29,273 nucleotides of DNA. Origin: Euryarchaeota archaeon UBA443 (GTDB taxonomy: Archaea; Thermoplasmatota; Poseidoniia; Poseidoniales; Poseidoniaceae). Below are positions 1 through 8,536 of this stretch, in pieces (position 1 is the first letter of the stretch; every line of letters begins with the position of its first letter). The notes under the pieces were generated by a model, which was not told where the DNA came from, searched no databases, and saw only the letters and a list, made by a program, of their open reading frames with translations. The translations under genes and the position numbers were made by a program. The DNA lies in contig DAKS01000061.1 in NCBI GenBank assembly GCA_002499195.1, forward strand, positions 69,796 through 99,068, written 5' to 3'.

Positions 1-128
1 ATCGTGGCAGTAACATCGTGTTCACCAAGAACATTGATGACTTGCTCAATTCGCTCTTGAACTTCATGGAATCGCTCGCGATTCATTTCGACAAGCCTTG
101 CTGTTCGTTGAAGTTCAGATTGTTCCAC
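1..128 (-). CDS. pfdA: Prefoldin alpha subunit, probable, N-terminal part (runs off the window)
   Basis: An open frame begins on the minus strand at a GTG at 128 (preceded by an in-frame TGA) and is still open at the window edge. About 42 codons are visible. The peptide is polar, Glu/Gln/Arg-rich and looks like the start of a coiled coil; a later ATG at 86 is an alternative start. The identification rests mainly on position. In many archaea rpl18a is followed by the prefoldin alpha gene, and this frame starts 56 bases after the L18Ae stop on the same strand. Prefoldin is a hexameric cytosolic holdase that passes unfolded proteins to the thermosome. The visible part is too short to prove the family. 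Confidence 0.45.
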   Translation of the reverse strand, partial: MEQSELQRTARLVEMNRERFHEVQERIEQVINVLGEHDVTAT

Positions 129-184
129 AAGACCGCCTCAACAAAGCCTGTGGTGCGACCTTCATCAATGCGGCGATGTCGCAA

Positions 185-457
185 TCACTCTTCTTCGGCA
201 ACCGGGGCTATAGCGCCGCCAGCTGCTGCAATTTCTTCACGAAAGTGATGAATAACCTTTGGTTCAGAAGATGTCCGAGGATCGATTTCGTTGATAGATT
301 CGATGTTGATTGAACGGCGAGATGCTTTGTGGCGGGAGCCAATTATCGAATAAACGCGGTGTTCAGCATCGTCTTTCGAGGATGCAATAACATCGAGTGA
401 GAACTTTTGTCGTAGACTACCAAACGGGGCTTGTCCAACAATACGGAATGCCTTCAT
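185..457 (-). CDS. rpl18a: 50S ribosomal protein L18Ae (LX), archaeal type
   Basis: A 90-residue basic protein starting MKAFRIVG, the typical L18Ae opening. Further in it has VYSIIGSRHKASRR (about residues 36-49) followed by a short Ile/Glu strand, matching the family core VYS-hGSRHKhKR. It is a component of the archaeal/eukaryotic large ribosomal subunit. It appears to be the first gene of its transcript: only 96 bases separate it from the divergent protease. The usual archaeal neighbours L39e, L31e and eIF6 are not directly upstream here. A TATA-like box centred 28 bases before the ATG suggests a leaderless mRNA. The last ~20 residues (Ala/Gly/Glu) look lineage-specific. Confidence 0.85.
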   Translation of the reverse strand: MKAFRIVGQAPFGSLRQKFSLDVIASSKDDAEHRVYSIIGSRHKASRRSINIESINEIDPRTSSEPKVIHHFREEIAAAGGAIAPVAEEE

Positions 458-481
458 GATTTCAAGGCGACTCGTTTCTTG

Positions 482-488
482 ATTTAAA
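482..488 (-). promoter_or_regulatory. TATA box of the L18Ae gene
   Basis: On the minus strand the sequence reads TTTAAAT, centred about 28 bases upstream of the L18Ae ATG at 457. An archaeal TATA box lies about 25-28 bases before the transcription start, so this position predicts transcription starting at or beside the start codon. I see no comparable box for the divergent protease in the same 96-base gap. Confidence 0.5.
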
Positions 489-553
489 CGCGATGGTTGG
501 GGGTTGGCGGGCGCATCGCGTGTTTCATCAACGTGGAAGAGTAGCGCAAGGTT

Positions 554-3412
554 GTGCGAAGCCTTCTGTTAGCGATGTTTATCCTCGTTGCCCCTCTTCC
601 ACTAGATGGGCTAGTAGATGAGGAGAATTTAGGTGGCTGTGAAGTAATCCTACAACTCTCCGGTGGCGATGTCTGGGGTCAAACAGAATGGGAAGCATTG
701 GAACAATATGGGTACATTCCTTTACGACTACTAACACCAACCGAATTGGTCGCTTGGAAAAATGATGGTGCTCAACATCCGGATGCGTATGAATCTGGGA
801 TTCCGAACGCTTTGTGGAAATCCATTCCGGATGAAGGTCAAACGGTTCGGGTGGTTTTTGAACCTGGATTGCCAGATTCTATCCTCGATCAATTACATCA
901 AAAAATGCAACTTCTTCTCGGTAAGGACCTTTCTTCAATCGAAAAGGGTCATCTAGCATCCACTGATATCGTATGGGACTCATCTTTCCAAATGGAGTGG
1001 TTCGAAAATTTTCCTGGAATCTTATGGCTCGAACCTGAATTGATGACAGTAGGAAGGAATCTTGAATCAGCGACATTGCTCTCTGGAATTGATAGTGGTA
1101 CTTATCCCTCCGCCTGGACTTTTGGGCTAAATGGATCTGGTGTTGTTATCGGCGTTGCTGACACTGGAATCGATTCGGACCACTCTTGCTTCCGCAATGT
1201 CTCCGATTCATCCATTGGACCTGATCATCGTAAGTTGTTATATGTGAATACTACCATCGATGACTGGGATAATTCTGGTCACGCCGACTATCGTCATGGC
1301 ACTCATGCTGCTGGAATTCTAGGGTGTCATCCGTACACAACCGCTACTGAAGAGAATATTCCATCGGCAGTCATGGCACTAGGTTATGATACTAAACTCG
1401 TTGTTCAAGATATCGTATCTGAAGAAGGTTGGTCGCCCCCTGATGTCGATTTACTTCTTGCAGAATCGGCTATGTATGGAGGCTATCTTCATTCAAATTC
1501 TTGGGGGGACGATACTACCGATTACACATTACGATCAGCTGACTTTGATGCGTTTACTCGGGAATTCCCGTGGACATTGCCCCTCATTGCTCCAGGTAAT
1601 GATGGGGGTTTCGTATTGGAGCCTGCCAACGCTCGAAATGTTGTTGCTATTGGAGCATCGACCAAGGATTCCGTTCCTGAACGATGGATGTCTTCGGTCC
1701 ATGGACCCACAGATGCAGAAACACGTGGAATCTTTGCGCTAGCGCCGGGAGTGTCAATTGTTTCTGCCCGTTCTGATGGTTCGCCCGACACATACAATGC
1801 AGGCCAATACACATCGAGCGGAACAAGTATGTCGACTCCTATGGCTGCGACCTACTCCAGTATCATTCAACAAATGGTTCAGGAGGGTTGGTTGACGGGG
1901 CATAATGAAACCCTCGAAGTGTATGATCTTCAAAGTGGGGTTCCGTGGTTTGAATCAAATATTCCTCAACGTTCAATTCTGCTTGGAGAAGGGTTCGTTC
2001 CTTCGGCACCCTTGATGAAATCGCTACTATCGCTTTCCTCAACCCCATTGGATGATGAGTACAGAAACGGAGGGGAGGGGGGGTCTGATGCTCCAAACAA
2101 TTACGATGGCTGGGGTGTGCTCAATTTGAGTGAGTTGATTGATTTTGAAGATCTTGAGACAGTATCCACAGACGTTGGTCGCCCAGTATCGAATATATGG
2201 ATTCATGATTCTTATCGGCTTGTGAATGAACTACCATCCGACCTTATTGCTGAACGAGAAGGTGATGCGCAACCGATTGAATACCTCATGGAAAATACAT
2301 GGGATGGTGAAGGGGCTGTTGGACCTTTCCTCTCCACGGGGGATGTTTTTCAACAACGTTTTATTCTGCAAGATAATGAATCACTCGATGTTCGGTTGTC
2401 TTTTCAAGCCAAGCCCGAACCACATCTTGTCGATGATGTACAATTGATGGTTCGCTTACCTGATGGGCGATTCGCTGTCGGAGAACACTATCGCCAAGAT
2501 GGGCGTTCAATGTTGTACTATGATTTTGCTGACCATCTCGACACAACTGTTTTTCCTTCAACCAATGAAACCACAGTGGGAGTTCGCTTGGATGCAAATA
2601 CACTCGAAGATATTGATTACGTCGATGTATTGGTTGTTGGACGATATATCACGCCTGGAAACCAACCTGGCACGTTGGGTATTGACGGGGATCGAGTTGG
2701 ATTTGGTCTTGCAATTCGAGGAGTGGAGCTCGATCCATTGAATCACTCCGATGGAGATGGGGATAGCATTCCCTACGAGCAAGACCTTTGTCCCTTCACA
2801 AACGCATTTGGATGGGATATGAACGATGATGGATGCATTGACGATACAGACATAGATGGAGTTGAGGATGATGTTGATGCATGCCCAATGACGCCGGAAC
2901 AAGTGCCTGTCGATGAGGCGGGTTGTGCAGAACAGAACGAAGCTCCGCGCATCTTTTTGGACGAATCGCTATTGCTCTCCCATGATAATGAAACAATAAC
3001 AATTCTATTCTCGGTTCTTGATGAAGATAGTGTGGAGGTGACGGTTTCGCTTGAGCGTGCTGGGTCCCCTGTAAGTAGTGTAGATGTGTGCTTAGAAATT
3101 ATCACAAATGATTCTTGGAGGAGTTGCTCGGTAAATGCCAGCCAGGATTTCTTTCCCCTCAATGCTGTCGGGAATTGGACAGCATACATTGTAGCCGAGG
3201 ATCTGAATACAAGTTCGTGGACTATGCCTGCAATGACAAGTTACCGTTCGGGAACCTTTACGGTACATCCTATCGAACCGGTTTCAGAAACATATAGTAG
3301 TTCTAATTCATGGTTTACAACCGCTATATTGACTTCGCTTATATCAGCAATTATTCTCGCATTTGTCATTCAATTATGGTTCAATCAGAAAAGTAAAGAA
3401 GAAAATTTGTGA
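554..3412 (+). CDS. Secreted subtilisin-like serine protease (S8) with calcium-binding thrombospondin type-3-like region and C-terminal membrane anchor
   Basis: A 952-residue S8-family protease. The triad is visible: Asp203 (VADTGIDSDH), His248 (RHGTHAAG) and Ser425 (SSGTSMSTP), with oxyanion Asn349 (APGND). The N-terminus is short and hydrophobic, like a signal peptide; residues ~95-165 may be an inhibitory propeptide. After the catalytic domain comes a long extracellular part. Around residues 733-790 an Asp-rich run (DGDGDSIPYEQDLCP, then DINDxD-like turns and paired Cys) resembles thrombospondin type-3 calcium-binding repeats. A hydrophobic helix at ~922-944 followed by a Lys-rich tail should anchor it with the protease outside. 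The likely role is degrading extracellular protein for peptide uptake. The start is GTG (in-frame stop at 542); ATG at 575 is an alternative that would shorten the signal peptide. Confidence 0.9.
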   Translation: MRSLLLAMFILVAPLPLDGLVDEENLGGCEVILQLSGGDVWGQTEWEALEQYGYIPLRLLTPTELVAWKNDGAQHPDAYESGIPNALWKSIPDEGQTVRVVFEPGLPDSILDQLHQKMQLLLGKDLSSIEKGHLASTDIVWDSSFQMEWFENFPGILWLEPELMTVGRNLESATLLSGIDSGTYPSAWTFGLNGSGVVIGVADTGIDSDHSCFRNVSDSSIGPDHRKLLYVNTTIDDWDNSGHADYRHGTHAAGILGCHPYTTATEENIPSAVMALGYDTKLVVQDIVSEEGWSPPDVDLLLAESAMYGGYLHSNSWGDDTTDYTLRSADFDAFTREFPWTLPLIAPGNDGGFVLEPANARNVVAIGASTKDSVPERWMSSVHGPTDAETRGIFALAPGVSIVSARSDGSPDTYNAGQYTSSGTSMSTPMAATYSSIIQQMVQEGWLTGHNETLEVYDLQSGVPWFESNIPQRSILLGEGFVPSAPLMKSLLSLSSTPLDDEYRNGGEGGSDAPNNYDGWGVLNLSELIDFEDLETVSTDVGRPVSNIWIHDSYRLVNELPSDLIAEREGDAQPIEYLMENTWDGEGAVGPFLSTGDVFQQRFILQDNESLDVRLSFQAKPEPHLVDDVQLMVRLPDGRFAVGEHYRQDGRSMLYYDFADHLDTTVFPSTNETTVGVRLDANTLEDIDYVDVLVVGRYITPGNQPGTLGIDGDRVGFGLAIRGVELDPLNHSDGDGDSIPYEQDLCPFTNAFGWDMNDDGCIDDTDIDGVEDDVDACPMTPEQVPVDEAGCAEQNEAPRIFLDESLLLSHDNETITILFSVLDEDSVEVTVSLERAGSPVSSVDVCLEIITNDSWRSCSVNASQDFFPLNAVGNWTAYIVAEDLNTSSWTMPAMTSYRSGTFTVHPIEPVSETYSSSNSWFTTAILTSLISAIILAFVIQLWFNQKSKEENL

Positions 3413-3478
3413 TGGATTTCTTCATTCATATGAAGGGCTATCTTCAAACCTTATGCCATCCACGCCTGTTTATCCCAG

Positions 3479-3486
3479 AAGGTGAT
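3479..3486 (+). promoter_or_regulatory. Shine-Dalgarno site deciding the start of the actin-like gene
   Basis: AAGGTGAT ends four bases before the ATG at 3491. It matches the archaeal 16S 3' end (GGAGGTGATC type). An in-frame GTG at 3482 lies inside this site, so it is not the likely start. A ribosome-binding site implies a transcript with a leader, unlike the leaderless genes elsewhere in the window. Confidence 0.6.
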
Positions 3487-3490
3487 TAAG

Positions 3491-4495
3491 ATGAGCGGAC
3501 GATTATATGTTGGAATTGACTTAGGAACGTTTCAATCGACTATTGCTTCAAGCGCTGGCGCTATGCATTCAATTGAAACAGTTGTTGGACGACCGAAAGA
3601 CCCTGTTGCACGAAACTTCCTCAAGCGAGATGTGCTCTTCGGTGCTGATGCACTAAAGAACAAGCTTGCTTGCAATCTATTCCGCCCTATGGCTGCCGGA
3701 GTTACACAAGACGATGAGGCAAATCTTGCTGCTGCAAAGGCTTTCGTATCTCATTTGATCGAAACCGTTGACCCTGAAGAATTTGATGAGGTATTCGGAG
3801 TTATTTGCTCACCAAGCCACGTTTCATTTACAGATAAGAGTAATCTTGTTGCGACTCTACGTGGGCAAGTCAATGCTATCATGGTCGTTACCGAACCATT
3901 CGCAACTGCATTCGCAATCGATGAAATCGGTGGCTCAATCGTTGTTGACATCGGAGCAGGTACAACCGATATCGCCCGAATCCATGGAACATTCCCAAGC
4001 GACGAAGATCAGGTTACAATTCAAGAAGCTGGTGATTGGCTCGACTTGGAACTTCAAAATCTAATCGCAAAGAAATTCACTGGTGCTCAGATCACTAAGG
4101 ACATGGTCCGAAAGTGGAAAGAGGAGTCTTCCTATGTTGGCGGCGATGTTCGAACTGTCGAAGTTTCGCTTTCCGTTGATGGAAAGAGCCAGAATGTGGA
4201 TGTCGGCGACCTCATCCAAGAAGCATGTGAATTGTTGATTCCTAAGGTTGGAAACGCAATCAAGCGAATCGTTGCCGAAGGAGATCCTGAATATCAACCA
4301 GTTCTTCGCAACAACATCATTCTCTCCGGCGGAGGTTCCCTCATCGAAGGACTTGCAGAACGAGTCGCTCGAGAAATCTCCGATATCGGTGATGTAAACG
4401 TATGGTGTGTCGAAAACCCTCTCGAAAAGGTCGCAGAAGGCGCACTTATGCTCGCTAGCGAGATGCCTGATGACATGTATACCGCTATCAACTGA
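3491..4495 (+). CDS. Actin-superfamily filament ATPase, MamK/MreB-like
   Basis: A 334-residue protein with the full actin/Hsp70 ATPase fold signature: phosphate-1 loop VGIDLGTFQSTI (7-18), connect-1 with Glu135 (VVTEPFATAFAI), phosphate-2 loop VVDIGAGTTDIARI (151-164), adenosine loop ILSGGGSLIEGL (277-288), and connect-2 at EKVAEGALML (312-321). From memory it resembles bacterial MamK more than ordinary MreB: VVGRPKD near residue 31, HGTFPSDEDQV at 165-175, the LDLELQN stretch, and DPEYQ just before the adenosine loop all have MamK counterparts. Such proteins polymerise with ATP into cytoplasmic filaments that position cargo. By eye it uses many ATC, CTC and AAG codons, like the rhodopsin gene, suggesting strong expression. 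The next gene, 92 bases downstream on the same strand, encodes a coiled-coil protein and may be its partner. No magnetosome genes are visible. Confidence 0.85.
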   Translation: MSGRLYVGIDLGTFQSTIASSAGAMHSIETVVGRPKDPVARNFLKRDVLFGADALKNKLACNLFRPMAAGVTQDDEANLAAAKAFVSHLIETVDPEEFDEVFGVICSPSHVSFTDKSNLVATLRGQVNAIMVVTEPFATAFAIDEIGGSIVVDIGAGTTDIARIHGTFPSDEDQVTIQEAGDWLDLELQNLIAKKFTGAQITKDMVRKWKEESSYVGGDVRTVEVSLSVDGKSQNVDVGDLIQEACELLIPKVGNAIKRIVAEGDPEYQPVLRNNIILSGGGSLIEGLAERVAREISDIGDVNVWCVENPLEKVAEGALMLASEMPDDMYTAIN

Positions 4496-4587
4496 TTTGG
4501 TTGTACCAATTCACCATAAAATCAGGTACTTAATGCCTTGATTTACAGGGAAGGTTCAAGAGTGGTTGAGGGTCGATAGTTACCTGT

Positions 4588-5868
4588 ATGACGCTCGGCG
4601 CTCCCAACCCAGATGCCTCTCGTGGGCAACAAAACAGTTCTGGAAACGATAGAGCGGCTCTAGAAGGGATGTTGAAAAGTTACCCAATAGACCAACTTGT
4701 CGAAGAAGTACTCGTCGCTTGGGATGAGCTTGGACGACGTAATGATGAAGTCGTTACAATCAAACAACGTCTACGTGTTTTGGAACTTGATTTAGCAGAA
4801 CGAGAGGATGAAGTAGCCCCCGAAATTCAACGCCTTCATGAATCTGAAGAACAACTCAAAGAGGCTGAGGCACGAATCGTTCATCTTGATCGATTGTTAA
4901 ACGATACTCGGCAAGAACTCGATGCTCAATCTTCATCTCTTTCAAAAGAACAGCAAGATGCACTTCATGAAGAAGTAGACCAATTGCGAACCTTGAGCAT
5001 CTCTCAAGATGAGGTTATCGCTGAAATGGACGGCCGGATGGGTTTGATGGTCGAAGCACTCGAGAAAGCTGCAGATGCTGGCCTTACCTCGGTAACAGCT
5101 GATGAAGTCCGCTCTTTGAAAAATCAACTAGATGAGAAATCAGCACAATACGATGCGGAGGTTGCTGCTAATAATGCATTGGAGGAGGAACGCCAGCGTT
5201 TGCGTGATATCGCTGACCGAATGCGTGGATTATTGGACGCTCGAGATAAGCGGCTAGCAGATTTGGAAGAGCAACTCGAGCGTGTAATGCAAGGGCCTCG
5301 TTCGGTTTCTGCTGAACATGATTACCTCGTTGAACAAATTGAAGAGATGAAACGTCGGCTCCTTGAGCGAAATCGCGAATATGAATCTCTGCGACGGCGT
5401 GAACGTCGGCTCCATACCGACGTCTTTGAGCGTGATGAACGAATTCAACAAATGTCACTTACAATCACTGACCTTGAAGCCGCTCTTACAGATCGTGTTG
5501 CTGAAATTCGTGAGCTTGAATCTCAGAACGTCGTTGCAATGCAAGAGGTAACGAGTGTTCGACGAGGTGAGCGAACTCGTGAAGTCGTAGGACGTGTCTT
5601 TGCTGATTCCCTCTCTTTGGTACGAGGTCATGATGCCCGAGAAGCGAAGAGAGATGCATACGCCAACAGTCCAGATGTTGAACGAAGCTTGTCAACACCA
5701 ACTGCTGATGATATGCGTAGTCTTGCTGAAGGCGGTACTGTTGACTTGGATGTTGAAGAAAGTGAATTGCCTCAAGGCATGGATGTTGACGATGAACGGC
5801 CTCCTTCACCAGGTGGAAGCGGAGACCCTGTACTCTTTGATGAAGAATCAGAGGATGCTGATGAGTGA
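4588..5868 (+). CDS. Long coiled-coil protein with acidic proline-containing tail; probable partner of the actin-like filament
   Basis: A 426-residue protein, predominantly Glu/Gln/Arg/Leu with heptad spacing from about residue 45 to 335, so a long rod-like coiled coil. The N-terminal ~25 residues are polar and Gly/Ser/Asn-rich. The C-terminal ~60 are strongly acidic with a Pro/Gly break (ERPPSPGGSGD) and end in Glu/Asp. There is no signal peptide, membrane segment or Walker motif, so it is not an SMC ATPase. It follows the actin-like gene on the same strand with no obvious TATA box at leaderless distance, so co-transcription is likely. I do not recognise a family. A filament-binding adaptor or cargo linker is inference from the pairing. 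No good ribosome-binding site precedes the ATG; Met28 (4669) is an alternative start. Its last 21 bases overlap the end of the convergent GGGP synthase gene. Confidence 0.75.
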   Translation: MTLGAPNPDASRGQQNSSGNDRAALEGMLKSYPIDQLVEEVLVAWDELGRRNDEVVTIKQRLRVLELDLAEREDEVAPEIQRLHESEEQLKEAEARIVHLDRLLNDTRQELDAQSSSLSKEQQDALHEEVDQLRTLSISQDEVIAEMDGRMGLMVEALEKAADAGLTSVTADEVRSLKNQLDEKSAQYDAEVAANNALEEERQRLRDIADRMRGLLDARDKRLADLEEQLERVMQGPRSVSAEHDYLVEQIEEMKRRLLERNREYESLRRRERRLHTDVFERDERIQQMSLTITDLEAALTDRVAEIRELESQNVVAMQEVTSVRRGERTREVVGRVFADSLSLVRGHDAREAKRDAYANSPDVERSLSTPTADDMRSLAEGGTVDLDVEESELPQGMDVDDERPPSPGGSGDPVLFDEESEDADE

Positions 5869-6645
5869 TTGTAGTCGCTCTTTCAGTAATTGTAAATCAT
5901 CGAACTCCTCGGTAATAGTTCCAGTTACAATATAATCAGCTCCTGCTTCTGCAGCAGCAAGCATTTGCTCTGGCACACGAATTCCTCCACCGACAATAAG
6001 AGTGCAATCCATTGCCGACTTTGCTGTTTTGATGAGTTCAAGATCAACTGGTGATGATGCGCCAGAACCTGCCTCGAGATAGACTGTTGAGAATCCATAC
6101 ATTTCTGCAGTTTGGCAATAAGCGGCTACCAATTCTGTATCATTAGGATTGATGAGATCGGCTTGACCAACCTCTCCAACGGCGCCACCAGGAGCACAGA
6201 CAATGTATCCTGTGGGAATTGTTTGAAGTCCGGCCTTAGCGATGTATGGTGCTCCTTGAAGTTGTTCTTCAATCAGAAACTTTCGAGTTTTACTGTTCAT
6301 GAGCATCATGAACAAAATTCCATCGGCTCGAGCAGACATAGCATGGGCCCCTCCTGGAAAGAGAATGACAGGGATGTTCCACTGCTCTTCGCTTGCATCA
6401 GGATGTTGGCTTGCTGCAAACATCGACAATTCAAGCGCCTCTTGGATTGCTCCACAAGTAGCATCAACAATGTTGCTTCCTGTATCCGTAGAGCCACCAA
6501 CGAAGATCGCTGAAGTCCCACACTCTACTGCCACCAACGCTCGTTGTGCCGCCACTTCTGGGGATTGTTTGTCCGGATCAATGAGTGTGATGTGTTTTGT
6601 GCGCCCCCCGCCCTTAGGAAGCATTGGCCCGTCATCCAACCACAT
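5848..6645 (-). CDS. Geranylgeranylglyceryl-phosphate synthase
   Basis: A 265-residue TIM-barrel prenyltransferase that joins geranylgeranyl diphosphate to sn-glycerol 1-phosphate, the first committed step of archaeal ether-lipid synthesis. Visible family motifs are HITLIDPDKQ (18-27), VGGSTD (49-54), ILFPGG (94-99), YLEAGSGA (189-196, phosphate and polar contacts), VGGGIR (218-223) and TGTITE (241-246). Length and the long segment between the second and third motifs fit the larger archaeal/PcrB-related group. It acts in the cytosol at the membrane surface. It is divergent from the ABC exporter (52 bases between starts), and its 3' end overlaps the coiled-coil gene. A GGGP synthase close to rhodopsin has, as I recall, been seen on other marine euryarchaeal fosmids. 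Confidence 0.93.
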   Translation of the reverse strand: MWLDDGPMLPKGGGRTKHITLIDPDKQSPEVAAQRALVAVECGTSAIFVGGSTDTGSNIVDATCGAIQEALELSMFAASQHPDASEEQWNIPVILFPGGAHAMSARADGILFMMLMNSKTRKFLIEEQLQGAPYIAKAGLQTIPTGYIVCAPGGAVGEVGQADLINPNDTELVAAYCQTAEMYGFSTVYLEAGSGASSPVDLELIKTAKSAMDCTLIVGGGIRVPEQMLAAAEAGADYIVTGTITEEFDDLQLLKERLQSLISIL

Positions 6646-6697
6646 CTTTCAACACCCGATGTATTGAGTCTAGAGTAGGGAGTTGTTAAGGAATTTC

Positions 6698-8524
6698 ATG
6701 ATTCACGAGCAAGAATTGACATACCGCTTCAAAGAAGCGCAGTTCATGGTTGAAGTTGAGAGGCCGCTCCGAAGTATTCTCTCCCGTTCTGATGCTCCAA
6801 AAGGAAAGATTCGCCTCGCAATCATTTGTTCGATTCTCAACAAAATTTGGGATTTAGCACCTCCGCTCCTTATCGGTGTTGCAGTAGATGTTGTTGTTCA
6901 AAAAGAGGATTCACTCCTCGCCCATTGGGGAATCATCGACCCTTGGAATCAACTGATTGTTCTTGCAATTGCTACTTTCGTCATATGGGGGCTTGAATCT
7001 CTGTTCGAATATTTCTACGCCGTGTTGTGGCGAAACCTTGCTCAAACCGTTCAGCATAATCTACGTCTTACGACCTTTGATCATGTGCAAAATCAATCCA
7101 TGGCTTGGTTTGATGAGCATCAGAAAGGGGATTTGCTCGCTGTAATGAACGATGATGTCAATCAGCTTGAACGCTTTCTGGATAAAGGTGCAAACGATTT
7201 ACTTCAGGTTACAACCACTGTAATTGTTGTTGGAGCTGTGTTCCTTTACCTATCATGGGAAATTGCTCTCTTTGCAGTTTTACCAATTCCTGTTATCCTT
7301 TGGGGCTCGTTTCTGTACCAAAAGAAACTCGAAGTTCGCTACCGGGATGTTCGGTCTACCGCTGGTCAATTGAATGCTCTACTAGAAAATGACTTAACGG
7401 GGATGGCGACCATCCAATCCTTCACAAATGAAACAAAGGAATTGGATAGAGTTCGAGCACTTTCAGAAGAATACCGAAATGCAAATCGTTCAGCAATTCG
7501 TCTATCTGCAGCTTTCGTACCTTTGATTCGAATGGCAATTCTGGCAGGATTTACAGCAACTTTGTTGCTTGGAGGAAAGTTAGCACTAGATGGTGTTTTA
7601 GCGGTTGGTGCATACTCCGTTCTTGTATTTATGACACAACGCTTGCTTTGGCCATTAACCCGTCTTGGTGAAACGTTCGATCTCTATCAACGAGCAATGG
7701 CATCTTCCGTTCGCATCCTTACATTACTAAATGAACCAAGTACGGTTATTGATGGGGAACATGAACTTGAAGAAAGTGTTGCAAAGAACTCAGCAATCGT
7801 ATTCGATAACATCGACTATGCATATCCTGACCGAACTACATTGTTCAATCAATTTAGTATTCAAATCGAAGCCGGCTCCACTATTGGGATTGTAGGTTCT
7901 ACTGGATCTGGAAAAACAACCTTTACGCGATTTTTACTTCGTTTTGTTGAACCAAATGCAGGTTCAATTTCCTGGGGCGATCAGCGTCTTGACGAGTATT
8001 CTCTCGAATCTTTGCGAAGTTCAATTGCTCTAGTTTCGCAACACGTGACACTATTCCCAACATCCATCTTAGAAAATATTCGATATGGATGTAATAATGC
8101 GAGTGATGATGATGTTAAACAAGCAGCTCTCGTAGCTGAGGCATTCGAATTTATTGAGGAATTGCCCAATAAATGGGAGACATATGTTGGAGAAGGGGGA
8201 TACCGCCTCTCTGGCGGACAGCGGCAACGTATTGCTATTGCTCGTGCTGTACTGAAGGATGCACCTCTTCTTATTCTCGATGAGGCAACTTCGGCGGTTG
8301 ACAATGAGACTGAAGCGGCACTACAACGAAGTATCTCAAAGATTAGTAAAGATCGAACCACAATTATTGTGGCTCACCGACTTTCAACTGTTCGACATTC
8401 TGACACAATCATCGTGTTAGAAAATGGAGAAATTATTGAACAAGAAACCCATGAAAACCTTCTCAAGATGAATGGCAAATATGCTTCTCTGTGGTCCGTT
8501 CAGACTGGAGAAAATATTGCCTAA
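6698..8524 (+). CDS. ABC exporter, full-length half-transporter (membrane domain plus ATPase)
   Basis: A 608-residue type IV (MsbA/multidrug type) ABC exporter. The first ~340 residues carry about six membrane helices, and the C-terminal part is a canonical ATPase: Walker A GSTGSGKTT (400-408), Q-loop near SQHVTLFP, signature LSGGQRQR (504-511), Walker B LLILDE (524-529) and switch His560. It would work as a homodimer, or with another half-transporter, pumping a lipid, drug or other hydrophobic substrate out of the cell. The substrate cannot be read from sequence. I chose ATG 6698; an in-frame TTG at 6683 would add five residues. It is divergent from GGGP synthase and ends 51 bases before rhodopsin, whose own TATA box lies in that gap. 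Confidence 0.92.
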   Translation: MIHEQELTYRFKEAQFMVEVERPLRSILSRSDAPKGKIRLAIICSILNKIWDLAPPLLIGVAVDVVVQKEDSLLAHWGIIDPWNQLIVLAIATFVIWGLESLFEYFYAVLWRNLAQTVQHNLRLTTFDHVQNQSMAWFDEHQKGDLLAVMNDDVNQLERFLDKGANDLLQVTTTVIVVGAVFLYLSWEIALFAVLPIPVILWGSFLYQKKLEVRYRDVRSTAGQLNALLENDLTGMATIQSFTNETKELDRVRALSEEYRNANRSAIRLSAAFVPLIRMAILAGFTATLLLGGKLALDGVLAVGAYSVLVFMTQRLLWPLTRLGETFDLYQRAMASSVRILTLLNEPSTVIDGEHELEESVAKNSAIVFDNIDYAYPDRTTLFNQFSIQIEAGSTIGIVGSTGSGKTTFTRFLLRFVEPNAGSISWGDQRLDEYSLESLRSSIALVSQHVTLFPTSILENIRYGCNNASDDDVKQAALVAEAFEFIEELPNKWETYVGEGGYRLSGGQRQRIAIARAVLKDAPLLILDEATSAVDNETEAALQRSISKISKDRTTIIVAHRLSTVRHSDTIIVLENGEIIEQETHENLLKMNGKYASLWSVQTGENIA

Positions 8525-8536
8525 ATTAGTGGTCTA

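Noticed and set aside
3491..5868. A magnetosome gene cluster
   Set aside because: Only the actin-like gene resembles a mam gene; no MamE, MamB/M, MamQ or MamA-like proteins are present in the window.
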